Assembly (NCBI GenBank): GCA_002421685.1 | Contig: DISB01000006.1 | Location: 1 to 64,000 of the forward strand | DNA length: 64,000 nt | Origin: Bacteroidetes bacterium UBA6221 | GTDB taxonomy: Bacteria > Bacteroidota > Bacteroidia > Chitinophagales > Chitinophagaceae | Direction of reading: 5' to 3' | Part shown: piece by piece, positions 7,151 through 15,915 of the stretch | How the letters are laid out: the number at the start of each line of letters is the position of its first letter | How positions within the stretch are numbered: position 1 is the first letter of the stretch | Translations under genes and position numbers: made by a program | The notes under the pieces: model-generated | The model's input: the letters and a program-made list of their open reading frames with translations, nothing else | Databases searched by the model: none | What the model was told of the DNA's origin: nothing

Positions 7151-7993
7151 TCATAAAAACGTTTGTTTAATATCATCAATCATTAATAGCCTTATTCTAT
7201 TATACTCATTACCTGCAGATTTAGGGTGGGGAATAATAGTATTTAAAATTTCATTTTTTAACGCTTCATGTACAACTATTTCATTATCATCTTCTTCAAC
7301 AAGTCCTAATGCAAAACATATTGCATAGATACAAAGTGATGTGCCAACAAATAAATTTGTCAATTGACGCTCACGTAAATTCTCATCTTCTGAATTGATT
7401 TCATGAAACGCTTTTGAAATATAAGATCCTACTGTATCGCTAATTGAAATACCACTGGTTAACCTAATGGACTTAGTGAGTAATATTGTCAAATAGCCAA
7501 TTTCGAGCAAGGGATTTCTACCCCTCATCAAAGTTTTCGCTAATTCAGTTTTATCTAAAGTATTATGAACTTCATGTTTTTGCGGAAACCTATCGTATTC
7601 CAACAATAATTTGTTTATTGATTGGTTTACATTTTCTACTTTTAAATGTGTATTGTCAATTCCTTCTTTAAAGCTCTTAGATAACTTGATAAGTTCCTCT
7701 TTGACTGTAGTGATTTCACTCAATGACTCTGACTCAAGTTCTATATTTTTAATAACATCATTCAACCTACTTATTTGATTGACAACAGTATCACTACTGT
7801 TTTTTTGCCTTATAGATTCTCCATAGGTATATCCAATTGCTAAAAGAGCGAGAATAATAGATATCAATGTCCCCGAAAATGATACATAACTTAAGGCGCT
7901 TGCATTGCCTGCATGAATATATGATATATAAAAAATAAAACCTTCAATGGTGACAATTATCAAAAGTATGTATCTCCACTCCTTATTTGTCAT
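7151..7993 (-). CDS. A+T-rich hypothetical membrane/coiled-coil protein
   Basis: 280 aa of no recognised family. Two hydrophobic segments at the N-terminus (about 7-28 and 40-60) are followed by a long charged heptad-like region (about 70-150, e.g. NQISRLNDVIKNIELESESL). A globular C-terminal part contains a third hydrophobic patch (about 215-230). The gene is visibly richer in A+T than its neighbours and has REP-like repeats at its downstream side, suggesting acquisition by transfer. The layout (two TM helices, coiled coil, soluble domain) resembles some phage-defence or stress-sensing orphans, but no catalytic motif is visible and no function is claimed. Confidence 0.75.
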   Translation of the reverse strand: MTNKEWRYILLIIVTIEGFIFYISYIHAGNASALSYVSFSGTLISIILALLAIGYTYGESIRQKNSSDTVVNQISRLNDVIKNIELESESLSEITTVKEELIKLSKSFKEGIDNTHLKVENVNQSINKLLLEYDRFPQKHEVHNTLDKTELAKTLMRGRNPLLEIGYLTILLTKSIRLTSGISISDTVGSYISKAFHEINSEDENLRERQLTNLFVGTSLCIYAICFALGLVEEDDNEIVVHEALKNEILNTIIPHPKSAGNEYNRIRLLMIDDIKQTFL

Positions 7994-8154
7994 AATGATA
8001 TATTTTATCTATAAAGCTACACTAATATTCACACCACACAATAATCAAAATAATTGACTGTTTTTTCTTGCTATTTCCCTTTTTTCTGCAAGGGCTACGG
8101 TCATCCATGCTTGTACTGCGATGTTTATTCAGCTACGCTATCGGTACCACACCC

Positions 8155-9078
8155 TCAAAACAACTTCCCGCCCTTTCCCTTCTTCCCCTGCTCATACAGT
8201 AGCACCGGCTCGGGTATATCAGTGCCGCAGTGCTTGTTCAGTTGGGCTATCAGGTATTTTATCAGTTCAGGGCTGTGCAGTTCTTCGTGCTGGTGCATAA
8301 AGAAGTAGCAGGTTTTCAGTCCCTGTTCCATCCATTGTTTGATGCGCTGCACCCAGTCGTCTATACGGGTGTAGTCGGTAGGGTGCAGGCTGTTGCCTAC
8401 AAAGCGTATAAAACATTCCGGTGTAGAGAGGTGCATATGCACACAATCCCTCCGGCCGGTAGCGTCGGTTATGATGGTGCCACGCTTATGTTTTACCAGG
8501 AAGTCGTACAGTTCCCGGTCATACCCATCGGGATTGTCGTACCATGCGGGGTTGCGCATTTCCACGAACATATCCAGGTCTTTTGGAAAATTCTCTATAA
8601 AATGAAACAGCGTATCCTTTTGCTTGGGCGACATCTGCGGGTGCGGCATCAGGAACAGCGGGCCGAGGTTTTCTTTAAATTCCGTGATTGCTTCCAGGAA
8701 TTTGCCTGTCTCGAATTCTACGTTTTTCAACCGCTTCCTGTGCGTGATGGTCTCCACGAACTTGGGACAGAATAAGAAACCCTTAGGCACTTTTTCTTTC
8801 CACTTCATTACATCGGTAGGGAAGGGCATGCGGTAAAACACGGCGTTGAACTCAATGCAGTTGAACAGTTTCGCGTAATGCTCCAGGAAATCTTTTGGCT
8901 TGGTGCCTTTGGGGTATATCTTGCCCACCCAGTCGGGCCTTCCCCATTTGGCGCAGCCTATATAAAATTTTGTGGGCGTTTTCCTGGGTTTCAAAACAGT
9001 ACTGTTCACTTCCGGGTCGGGCGGCAGTGAGAAGTCTATTGTTTCCAGTTCTTCAGGTGTTACTTTTCCGAATTCCAT
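8155..9078 (-). CDS. DUF72 domain-containing protein
   Basis: 307 aa, a complete DUF72 protein (TIM-barrel-like family of unknown activity, sometimes annotated YecE). Family hallmarks are FYIGCAKWGRPDWVGKIYP (about 38-56), YAKLFNCIEFNAVFYRMP (about 67-84), FCPKFVETITH and the C-terminal FFMHQHEELHSPEL. The gene has a 30-aa N-terminal extension before the barrel. It is transcribed alone, 34 bp after the start of the preceding S41 gene cluster ends on the same strand. Substrate unknown. Confidence 0.9.
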   Translation of the reverse strand: MEFGKVTPEELETIDFSLPPDPEVNSTVLKPRKTPTKFYIGCAKWGRPDWVGKIYPKGTKPKDFLEHYAKLFNCIEFNAVFYRMPFPTDVMKWKEKVPKGFLFCPKFVETITHRKRLKNVEFETGKFLEAITEFKENLGPLFLMPHPQMSPKQKDTLFHFIENFPKDLDMFVEMRNPAWYDNPDGYDRELYDFLVKHKRGTIITDATGRRDCVHMHLSTPECFIRFVGNSLHPTDYTRIDDWVQRIKQWMEQGLKTCYFFMHQHEELHSPELIKYLIAQLNKHCGTDIPEPVLLYEQGKKGKGGKLF

Positions 9079-9112
9079 ATCTTAAAGTTAAAACAAGAAA
9101 TCTATGGAATAG

Positions 9113-10120
9113 TTATTCTATCTCTTTCATCGCTGCTTCCAGCACATCATCTATGCCCTGCGCCAGCCTTATCTTATCTACCAGTACAAGTTTATCGGGC
9201 GGCATACCGTTTTCGTAGTTATTGCCGTTGATGTCTAATGCCTGTGTGATGGAGCAGCGGTATGTCCAGCCGTTGGGCAATTGCCCGCCATTAGGCAGGC
9301 CCAGTCCGCCGCCTGTAGTGTCGCCCATTACCATCATATGGTCTATGCCTTTGGCCATCATGGCGAAGAAAGAGCCGGAACTGTATGTACCCCTGTCGGT
9401 AAGTACGATTATCTTTTTCAGGTACTTTATACCAGATTCAGCAGGCGGGAGAAAAGACTTTTCAGGCTCGCCAAATTCATTGTGACCGGGGCCCACCTTG
9501 CCCCTCGACTGGTAAACGAACGTCTCTTTATTGATAAACCTGCCGAGTATATTGTACGCATCATTGATAACCCCGCCGCCGTTCTGCCTTATGTCAAATA
9601 TCAGTCCCTTGGTGTCTTTATACCTGTCCAGTATATAGTCCAGTTGCACATCGTCCACCGTGCCGGGGAAAGAACGGAAACGGATATAGCCAATCTCTCC
9701 GTTGCGCAGGAAATCGTGGGTAAATGGCCCTGTTATCACCCTGTCTGTACCGATGTAATTTTCCAGTATCACACGGTCGTCCACATTTTCAGGTCCCAGC
9801 AGGTCCACATCAAATACCGAAATATTAAACGGAGAAATCAGGTTCACATGGCCGTCGCGCAGTTCGTTCAGCATCGCGCCCATTACATTAAACAGGGAAT
9901 CTTCGCTCATGCCATCGTACACTTTGGGCCGGTATTGCGCGTATATACTGTTCCACTCTATTTTTTTATAGTCGAAATAAGCGTAACGCATATCGCATTC
10001 CTTCCACAGGTGGTCGAAGTTGGCAACTGCATCAGTCCTCCCGCCTTTCTTTTTGAATATGGCTTTCTCGCAGGAAGAAAAGAACAACGCCATCGTAATA
10101 ATTAGAGCAGCTATTCTCAT
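9113..10120 (-). CDS. S41 family (C-terminal processing) peptidase, lipoprotein
   Basis: 335 aa. The lipobox LFFSSC puts the acylated Cys at residue 17, so this is an envelope lipoprotein. A helical N-terminal cap contains LRDGHVNLISP. The S41 core follows: GYIRFRSFP, GLIFDIRQNGGG (about 195-206) and the nucleophile region TDRGTYSSGSFFAMMAKG with catalytic Ser near 246. No PDZ domain is evident between the cap and the core, as in tricorn-core/IRBP-like S41 members of Bacteroidota. The start codon overlaps the stop of the outer-membrane-like gene by one base (10120), so the two are coupled. Confidence 0.88.
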   Translation of the reverse strand: MRIAALIITMALFFSSCEKAIFKKKGGRTDAVANFDHLWKECDMRYAYFDYKKIEWNSIYAQYRPKVYDGMSEDSLFNVMGAMLNELRDGHVNLISPFNISVFDVDLLGPENVDDRVILENYIGTDRVITGPFTHDFLRNGEIGYIRFRSFPGTVDDVQLDYILDRYKDTKGLIFDIRQNGGGVINDAYNILGRFINKETFVYQSRGKVGPGHNEFGEPEKSFLPPAESGIKYLKKIIVLTDRGTYSSGSFFAMMAKGIDHMMVMGDTTGGGLGLPNGGQLPNGWTYRCSITQALDINGNNYENGMPPDKLVLVDKIRLAQGIDDVLEAAMKEIE

Positions 10121-10995
10121 TATTGCGTGTTTTTATTCAGGTGAAACAATAGTGAGAACTCGGCAATATGGTTAGACAGTTCGAAGCGGTTATTGCCCTT
10201 GCCCGATGTATATGCATCCCATAGGTAAGAAACGCGCCACATATTGCCGTTCTGCATCTGGCGGGTGTGGGAAAGTTCGGAGCAGAAGCGTATGCCGCCA
10301 AATGGTTTGTATTCGTATTCTTTAAAAACAGGCGATGTATTCAGTCCCTCGTTGCCGATATACGCGAAACCATTGCGCAGGCTGTTGTGCATCAGCGGCA
10401 GGTTCAGTTGGTAAGAGATCAATGCAATACGTGGGTTTCGTTTGTATTTAATAAACAGGAACTTCTTATGTACAGTTTGTGTACGTTCCCATCTGCGCGT
10501 CACCTTGCCCGACAGGAAAAAAGTATTGAAGGACTCATAGCCATAACCCGCATTCATCAGGTCATCATTTATGCGGAAGTCCAGGTTGGCGTCAAACATG
10601 CCGCCCGCCTGTATATGCCAGTTGCTGTTAGATATTTTGTTGAGCCTGTACAGTCGGTAATAGTTCAGGTACAGCACATACATACTCGCCCGCGATTTTA
10701 CATCCACTCCTTCCTTACGTTTGTAGCTATAGCTGCCGCTGTTGAACCGCGTAGTGAACTTCACCTCGCGTGCCGTGTCCATCTTCAGGTAGCCTATAGA
10801 ATAGTTGAACAATACACCTTTGTAGGTAATAGGCGATGTAGCGAAGTCGCGCAGGCTGCCCCTGTTCAGCCCCAGCCCTACCTGCAGGTATTTAGGCCGA
10901 TCCTTGCGTATTTGTTTCTTGCTCAGTGTAGTTTCCTGCGCTGTTGCTGCAAGGGGTAGGAGCAAGACCGCAAATATTTTTAGTAATTGTCTCAT
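10120..10995 (-). CDS. Probable outer-membrane beta-barrel-like protein
   Basis: 291 aa with a clear Sec signal peptide (residues 1-19, ending ATAQ). The rest is rich in aromatic, alternating strands such as KYLQVGLGLNRGS and MYVLYLNYYRLYRL, and the C-terminus HIAEFSLLFHLNK has the alternation expected of a barrel strand. No named family is recognised. It is the first gene of a two-gene unit with the S41 lipoprotein peptidase, which starts within its stop codon. The pairing suggests a surface or periplasmic role, but the substrate is not inferable. Confidence 0.7.
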   Translation of the reverse strand: MRQLLKIFAVLLLPLAATAQETTLSKKQIRKDRPKYLQVGLGLNRGSLRDFATSPITYKGVLFNYSIGYLKMDTAREVKFTTRFNSGSYSYKRKEGVDVKSRASMYVLYLNYYRLYRLNKISNSNWHIQAGGMFDANLDFRINDDLMNAGYGYESFNTFFLSGKVTRRWERTQTVHKKFLFIKYKRNPRIALISYQLNLPLMHNSLRNGFAYIGNEGLNTSPVFKEYEYKPFGGIRFCSELSHTRQMQNGNMWRVSYLWDAYTSGKGNNRFELSNHIAEFSLLFHLNKNTQ

Positions 10996-11033
10996 GCAAG
11001 GGTAAATTTACTCATTCAGCAACAAGGAATGTA

Positions 11034-11061
11034 AAAAAAGCTACCGTGTGGTAGCTTTTTT
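11034..11061. terminator. Terminator of the T9SS cargo gene
   Basis: Perfect 12-bp arms, AAAAAAGCTACC (11034-11045) and GGTAGCTTTTTT (11050-11061), with a GTGT loop. The symmetric A/T ends mean it can work on either strand. It serves the minus-strand gene ending at 11113. Confidence 0.85.
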
Positions 11062-11112
11062 AATGTTGAATATGTGTGATGAATTCGTTGCTTTTCTACC
11101 CTTGCATCACGG

Positions 11113-13404
11113 CTATTGCTTCATGATTTTTCCGGTTATTACCTGCTTGTCTGTTCTGATAAGTACCAGGTACAAGCCAGCCGCTTGCTTCGATAGGTCC
11201 AGGTTGGTTTCAGTAGTTATATTGCCTTCCTGCCTGAATATTCTTTGCCCGCTTACGTTGTATACCTCAATTAGCTTTGCGCCTTCCATATTTTTTATGT
11301 TTACCTGGCCGGTTGTAGGGTTGGGGTATATGGTTAATTCTTTCTTCGGTTCAGCCGTTGCTACACTTAACCCGGTGCTTGTCTTAATGGTATAATAGTT
11401 ATAAATACTGTCCTCGGGATAACAGCTGTTGAGTGGCGTAAGCTTCAGGTAATAATTCAATGATGTATCATAGTAGGCAGTAGTCGTACCGGTGGGGCAT
11501 TGCACAGCATCAGTTATCTCAATTCGTAGGGTAGTGTCAGGTGGTATTGCAGGCAGGTTAAATATCATTGTAGAGTCCATCGCGCTATAGCTGCTCCATG
11601 CAATATTCGCAGACACCGGGCTGACTATTTTGCCGGGATATTTTATGGTGAGTACATGATTAAACATTGTATCCCTGCTGATGTTGTTAACCAGCACATG
11701 GGAAGTAACGTTTTGGTTGCACCACAGGCGGTCACTTTGTCCGCCTCTTATCATCCCAAAAGTGCAACTCATAAATTTATTCGGGAAGTCGTAGCCTGTT
11801 TGGGTTTGCCCCGTGCCGGTAAAACTAACATTATGACCGCTGGTAACACATATGGGCGTGTCCGTAAAGTGTCGCCCCGTAGGCGTTACAAGCTGTACGG
11901 TGTAGCTGCCTGTATCCGTTTTTAGTTTGTAATTGCCCTGTGCGTCTGTCACAGAAAAGTATGGGCCGGGCAGTGCTACAACGCCATATTCCGCCAAGCC
12001 TTTTTCGTTATTGTTTATGCAGTTTGTATCGGTATCGTTGAATGCATTACCGGTTACTACATTGTTGCCGGCTGGTGTAAACATTGTGTCGTCTATTAGG
12101 GTGGTGAAGTTGTAGTCGCTGATGTATGAATATCCCAGCCAAAGTGGCTGTTGCAAAGTTCCTCCGGACACCAGCACTCCTTTGCCTCCTATTGACGATA
12201 TTACATCCGGGAATACCTGGAAACCGGAAACGTGACGTTGTATAGCTGGCGTGCGCCAGGCAATACTGCCATTTCCTGTGTCCGCCCGTGCTACAAGGAA
12301 GTATTCTCCTTCCTTGTTTTGCGATAAATTATTGTATTTTATTGAGTCTCTGAATTGAAATAGGATATAAAGTGGCTGCGCCTTATCAGCAAGGCGAATG
12401 GTTTTTGCCGTGCCTATGTGTTTCCATTGCTGGTTTCCCGCAGGGTCCACTTTCAGAAGATAAGTGCCCTGTGCATTCCCCGAAGGAGAGGTTTGGCCAC
12501 CGATATATATATTCCTTCCGTCGCATGTGGCCGCATCAATTATGCGCGTTGAACCGTCTCCTACACTCGCCGAAAATTTGTAGTTGCCGTTCGCATCGTA
12601 TTGTACTATATAGCTTGGCCTTCCTTGTGGAAACAATGTATCCTGTCCGAATGTCACATACGGCGGTGCCCCCACACCCCAGACGGTTTCAACGGCCATA
12701 GTCACATTGTGATTGTCGTCCGTCAGCATAATACGTGGCTCACATTCATGCGTCTGACGGTAAAGTGCTTGCCGTGCCCATGTCATCTGCCCGTTATTAG
12801 CCGAAAGCTGTGCAAGATAGACACGCCCGTTTAATGGTTGCATCGTTATTCCATCAACGGTGTAGGTGCTGTCAAGATTCCCGCATATATGCAGTTTGTT
12901 TTGATCAGCCTTCATAGCAGTCAGGTTAATGCTGGTATATATTCCCCCTCCCGGATTCAGAAATGTCTTAATCCAGCCTAAATTACCTGCGCTGTCTATT
13001 TTGAAAATAAAATATGAATTTTTCCAGTGCGTACCCTTTACAGTCAGGCCGTTGTATCTCAAGCTGTCTTTGAGCCACCCCATCACATATAAGTTGTCGT
13101 TGGGGTCGCTTTCTATGCTTGTAATACCCGCGCCTGATCCTGTTGTAGTATCACACCACAGCAATTTTTCGCATACCCCAAGTATGTTGTATTTCGCTAC
13201 ATAGAGGCTGCCTTTGTAAAAGCCATTTACTGTTGTTGAACCGAAAGTGACAGTACTGGCAAAGCCCCCACCGTCAACGTATCCGTTTTTAGTTGCCGTT
13301 CGTGCAGTAGAATAAGTACTGCTTCCTTTGGCCCAGACGAACTGCTGCGCATGGGCTGTGATTGAGAAAAAGAGTAGGGCTAAAACTGAGTTTATGGTTT
13401 TCAT
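11113..13404 (-). CDS. Secreted T9SS type A cargo protein (beta-propeller-like)
   Basis: 763 aa. Signal peptide 1-19 (ends AHAQQ). Residues about 20-430 contain repeated blades of the form Y-V-A-K-Y/D-x-x-G-N-x-x-W (e.g. IFKIDSAGNLGWIKTF, LLKVDPAGNQQWKHIG), typical of SBBP-like propellers. A carboxypeptidase-regulatory-like region follows (about 445-510, GNYKLKTDTGSYTVQL), then a DUF11-like segment. The T9SS type A sorting domain is at about 690-763: ELTIYPNPTTGQVNIKN, VYNVSGQRIF, AAGLYLVLI, ending KIMKQ. Exported through T9SS with cleavage of the C-terminal domain, hence surface-attached or released. Monocistronic. Confidence 0.85.
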   Translation of the reverse strand: MKTINSVLALLFFSITAHAQQFVWAKGSSTYSTARTATKNGYVDGGGFASTVTFGSTTVNGFYKGSLYVAKYNILGVCEKLLWCDTTTGSGAGITSIESDPNDNLYVMGWLKDSLRYNGLTVKGTHWKNSYFIFKIDSAGNLGWIKTFLNPGGGIYTSINLTAMKADQNKLHICGNLDSTYTVDGITMQPLNGRVYLAQLSANNGQMTWARQALYRQTHECEPRIMLTDDNHNVTMAVETVWGVGAPPYVTFGQDTLFPQGRPSYIVQYDANGNYKFSASVGDGSTRIIDAATCDGRNIYIGGQTSPSGNAQGTYLLKVDPAGNQQWKHIGTAKTIRLADKAQPLYILFQFRDSIKYNNLSQNKEGEYFLVARADTGNGSIAWRTPAIQRHVSGFQVFPDVISSIGGKGVLVSGGTLQQPLWLGYSYISDYNFTTLIDDTMFTPAGNNVVTGNAFNDTDTNCINNNEKGLAEYGVVALPGPYFSVTDAQGNYKLKTDTGSYTVQLVTPTGRHFTDTPICVTSGHNVSFTGTGQTQTGYDFPNKFMSCTFGMIRGGQSDRLWCNQNVTSHVLVNNISRDTMFNHVLTIKYPGKIVSPVSANIAWSSYSAMDSTMIFNLPAIPPDTTLRIEITDAVQCPTGTTTAYYDTSLNYYLKLTPLNSCYPEDSIYNYYTIKTSTGLSVATAEPKKELTIYPNPTTGQVNIKNMEGAKLIEVYNVSGQRIFRQEGNITTETNLDLSKQAAGLYLVLIRTDKQVITGKIMKQ

Positions 13405-13581
13405 TGAAGGACATTTTGTATAGTAAATATACTTTTTTTTAATGGTATTATTGCTTTCTCCATAGGCTCGTTGGACTCGTGACGGTTATATGACACATCT
13501 TGCCGGAAGCGTTCTTTTCAATGTGATTCTTATGCTAAGGTAGAGTAGAGGGGTGTTCAAAAGGAACGACCTGCAAATGAA

Positions 13582-13605
13582 AACGAGCTACAGGAGCAGC
13601 TCGTT
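13582..13605 (-). terminator. Terminator of lipA
   Basis: Arms AACGAGCT (13582-13589) and AGCTCGTT (13598-13605); on the minus strand the stem is followed by TTTTC. It lies 24 bp beyond the lipA stop. The rest of the 13405-13628 gap shows nothing else. Confidence 0.7.
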
Positions 13606-13628
13606 GTAATAATATGACGACAAATTGA

Positions 13629-14561
13629 TTATGCGTTCATCGCTTTCTCAGCTTCCCACCTCCTGCGTCCCTCGCCGGGTATCACATGTTTCTCGCTATG
13701 GTAAGACGAGCGTACCAACGGCCCGCTTTCTACAAAGTCCAGCCCCATTTTATACCCCTCTTCGCGGTACATCGCAAATTCGTCGGGGGGTACAAAGCGT
13801 ATTACGGGCAGGTGCTTCTGTGTTGGTTGCAGGTACTGGCCCAGCGTCACTACGTCGCAGCCGTTATCTTTCAGGTCCTGCAGCGATTGCAGTACTTCTT
13901 CTTTTTCTTCACCAAGGCCCAGCATGATGCCGCTCTTGGTGCGCATGCCTCCGTCTTTCAGCCTGCGTATTACCTCCAGGCTACGGCGGTATTTGGCTTG
14001 TATACGTACCTGACGTGTCAGGCGTTCCACCGTCTCCAGGTTGTGCGATACTACCTCCGGCGCTACTTCGATTATACGTTCTAGGTTTTCCCATTGCCCC
14101 CGGAAATCGGGTATCAATGTTTCCAGCGTGGTTTCAGGGTTTAATGCACGTACCGCCTTTATTGTATTGGCCCATACAATGGAGCCCCCGTCTTTCAGTT
14201 CATCCCTGTCCACCGATGTGATAACCGCGTGTTTCACCTTCATTAGGTATATGGCTTCCGCTACGCGCTGAGGTTCGTCCCAGTCCACCGGTTCGGGCTT
14301 GCCCGTGGCCACGGCGCAGAAGCCGCAGGAGCGGGTACAGATATTGCCTAATATCATAAAGGTAGCCGTGCCCTCGCCCCAGCATTCGCCCATATTAGGG
14401 CAGTTGCCGCTCTCGCAGATGGTATGTAGCTTGTGTGTGTCCACTACACTGCGGACATGGCGGTATTCTTCGCCTATGGGTAGCTTCACGCGCAGCCAGT
14501 CGGGCTTCTTTACGCGTGTTTTACTGTCGTCAATATTATTGATTATGGGTAATTCCTGCAT
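13629..14561 (-). CDS. lipA: Lipoyl synthase
   Basis: 310 aa radical-SAM enzyme that inserts two sulfurs into octanoyl-lipoyl domains to form lipoate for the 2-oxoacid dehydrogenases. Both iron-sulfur sites are intact: the auxiliary cluster C49-x4-C54-x5-C60 (CESGNCPNMGEC) and the radical-SAM C75-x3-C79-x2-C82 (CTRSCGFC). The C-terminal RSSYHSEK holds the conserved RSSY motif. I chose the ATG at 14561; an in-frame TTG at 14594 would overlap the upstream gene and add 11 residues. The upstream gene ends 14 bp away on the same strand, so the two may be co-transcribed. LipB is not in the window. Confidence 0.96.
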   Translation of the reverse strand: MQELPIINNIDDSKTRVKKPDWLRVKLPIGEEYRHVRSVVDTHKLHTICESGNCPNMGECWGEGTATFMILGNICTRSCGFCAVATGKPEPVDWDEPQRVAEAIYLMKVKHAVITSVDRDELKDGGSIVWANTIKAVRALNPETTLETLIPDFRGQWENLERIIEVAPEVVSHNLETVERLTRQVRIQAKYRRSLEVIRRLKDGGMRTKSGIMLGLGEEKEEVLQSLQDLKDNGCDVVTLGQYLQPTQKHLPVIRFVPPDEFAMYREEGYKMGLDFVESGPLVRSSYHSEKHVIPGEGRRRWEAEKAMNA

Positions 14562-14575
14562 AATTGCCCGCAAAG

Positions 14576-15424
14576 TTACTTCTTTTCCGCCCAACGTTTG
14601 CCAAACTGGAAAGAAGCATATACGTTCACAAATACGGGTGTCGCGTCTTGCCCGGCCATAAGCTCTATGCCACGGGTATAAATTTCTACATTCAGCCCCG
14701 TTTCGATGGCCAGTTTTGTTTTCTTGCTTGCCGCAAAGTCAAAGTGCAGGCCCGTTTTGCCGTGTATGCCGGGGACTATCTTGGTTTCGCCAAGCCCCTT
14801 GCCAAGACCGGAGCCGCCTACAATAAATGGTTGGTCCAGGAATGCATCTTTTGTGGTATCGGTATATGTTATGGATTTCAATTCGTTAACGCCGGTATTG
14901 GGGTCTGTTACATATGCTTCAATATAATATGGCTTTTCCAGCCCTATAGAGACACCACCCATGTACACCCAATGTATGGAAATCACGCCCGGTTCTACTT
15001 CATTGTTCAGTTCCGGCTTCCCGGCTATCAGCTTGCGCTTGCCATAGCCTACTTTTAAGGCATAGAAATTGTTGGCCTTGCCGTATATGAATGGTTTGGC
15101 GGCATCTGCCGTGCTCCCTATCGTATTGGTGCGCCTTATTTCCTGCGGGTGCTTTTTCTCGCCAAATTCCAGTTGCCAGAAGTGCAGGTCGTAGTGGTAA
15201 TCCGTAGTCCTGTCAGGCGATTTTATTTTACCCCTGTCCAGGAACAAGCTCCAGCCGTCGGAGTTCAGCCTCAGGCCGCCGCTCAACTCATGCTTAATGG
15301 GTTTGGGCCTTTTCTTCCTTACGGGCACCGGTATCGAAGCCATTGTATCTGTCTGCGCCCATGCAATATCAGAGAGCAGTAAAGCTGATAATAAACAAAG
15401 AGGTATAAAGAAATATTTTTTCAT
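14576..15424 (-). CDS. Hypothetical secreted / outer-membrane protein
   Basis: 282 aa with a Sec signal peptide (1-24, ends AWAQ). A Lys/Pro/Arg-rich linker follows (VPVRKKRPKPIKHEL), then a beta-rich body with repeated strand-like segments (LSGGLRLNSDGWSLFLDRG, FYALKVGYGKRKL, HWVYMGGVSIGLEKPYYIEAY), ending VFVNVYASFQFGKRW. This looks like an outer-membrane barrel of a Bacteroidota-specific family I cannot name. It is upstream of lipA with 14 bp between them; no functional link is apparent. Confidence 0.7.
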   Translation of the reverse strand: MKKYFFIPLCLLSALLLSDIAWAQTDTMASIPVPVRKKRPKPIKHELSGGLRLNSDGWSLFLDRGKIKSPDRTTDYHYDLHFWQLEFGEKKHPQEIRRTNTIGSTADAAKPFIYGKANNFYALKVGYGKRKLIAGKPELNNEVEPGVISIHWVYMGGVSIGLEKPYYIEAYVTDPNTGVNELKSITYTDTTKDAFLDQPFIVGGSGLGKGLGETKIVPGIHGKTGLHFDFAASKKTKLAIETGLNVEIYTRGIELMAGQDATPVFVNVYASFQFGKRWAEKK

Positions 15425-15507
15425 CTTCTACGCATTCAGGCTGCGAATATATAATACGCACAGCCTTTTGTCTTTTAAAGTAAGTAAATTTAGCCCAAAT
15501 TATCCGC

Positions 15508-15915
15508 ATGACATCCAAACTAATTTATAAAGGCGGCCTCAGAACGGAGGCTACGCATATATTATCAGGCAGCGTAATAGAGACAGATGCCCCGCCAGAT
15601 AACAATGGCAAGGGCGAACGTTTTTCGCCTACCGACCTGGTGGCTACCGCCATGGCAGCCTGTATGTGCACGCTGATGGGCATAGCAGCACGCACCCACA
15701 GCATTGATATAGACGGCATAGAGTGCGAGATATACAAGATAATGGTGCCCGACCCCCGCAGGATAGGCGAGGTAAAGGTCACCATGCACTTCCCCAAACA
15801 CATCACTTATACCGACAAGGAAAAGAAGATACTGGAACGTGCCGCGCTCACCTGCCCTGTAATAGAAAGCTTGCACCCCGACCTGAAGAAGTCGGTCACT
15901 TTCGACTGGCTATGA
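15508..15915 (+). CDS. OsmC family protein
   Basis: 135 aa, OsmC/Ohr fold. Members use two cysteines to reduce organic or fatty-acid hydroperoxides. Here C52 lies in the helix AMAACMCTLMGIA and C116 in ALTCPVIESL, the expected pair; an extra Cys is at 54. The glycine/acidic region GERFSPTDLVATAMAAC matches the typical G-x-x-P-x-x-L of OsmC. The subgroup is closer to the generic OsmC (YhfA-like) family than to Ohr. The gene converges on the DUF2851 gene and overlaps its end by 6 bp; no terminator separates them. Confidence 0.88.
   Translation: MTSKLIYKGGLRTEATHILSGSVIETDAPPDNNGKGERFSPTDLVATAMAACMCTLMGIAARTHSIDIDGIECEIYKIMVPDPRRIGEVKVTMHFPKHITYTDKEKKILERAALTCPVIESLHPDLKKSVTFDWL

Noticed and set aside
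8230..8775. 181-codon plus-strand frame
   Set aside because: Antisense to the DUF72 gene, whose motifs are unambiguous.
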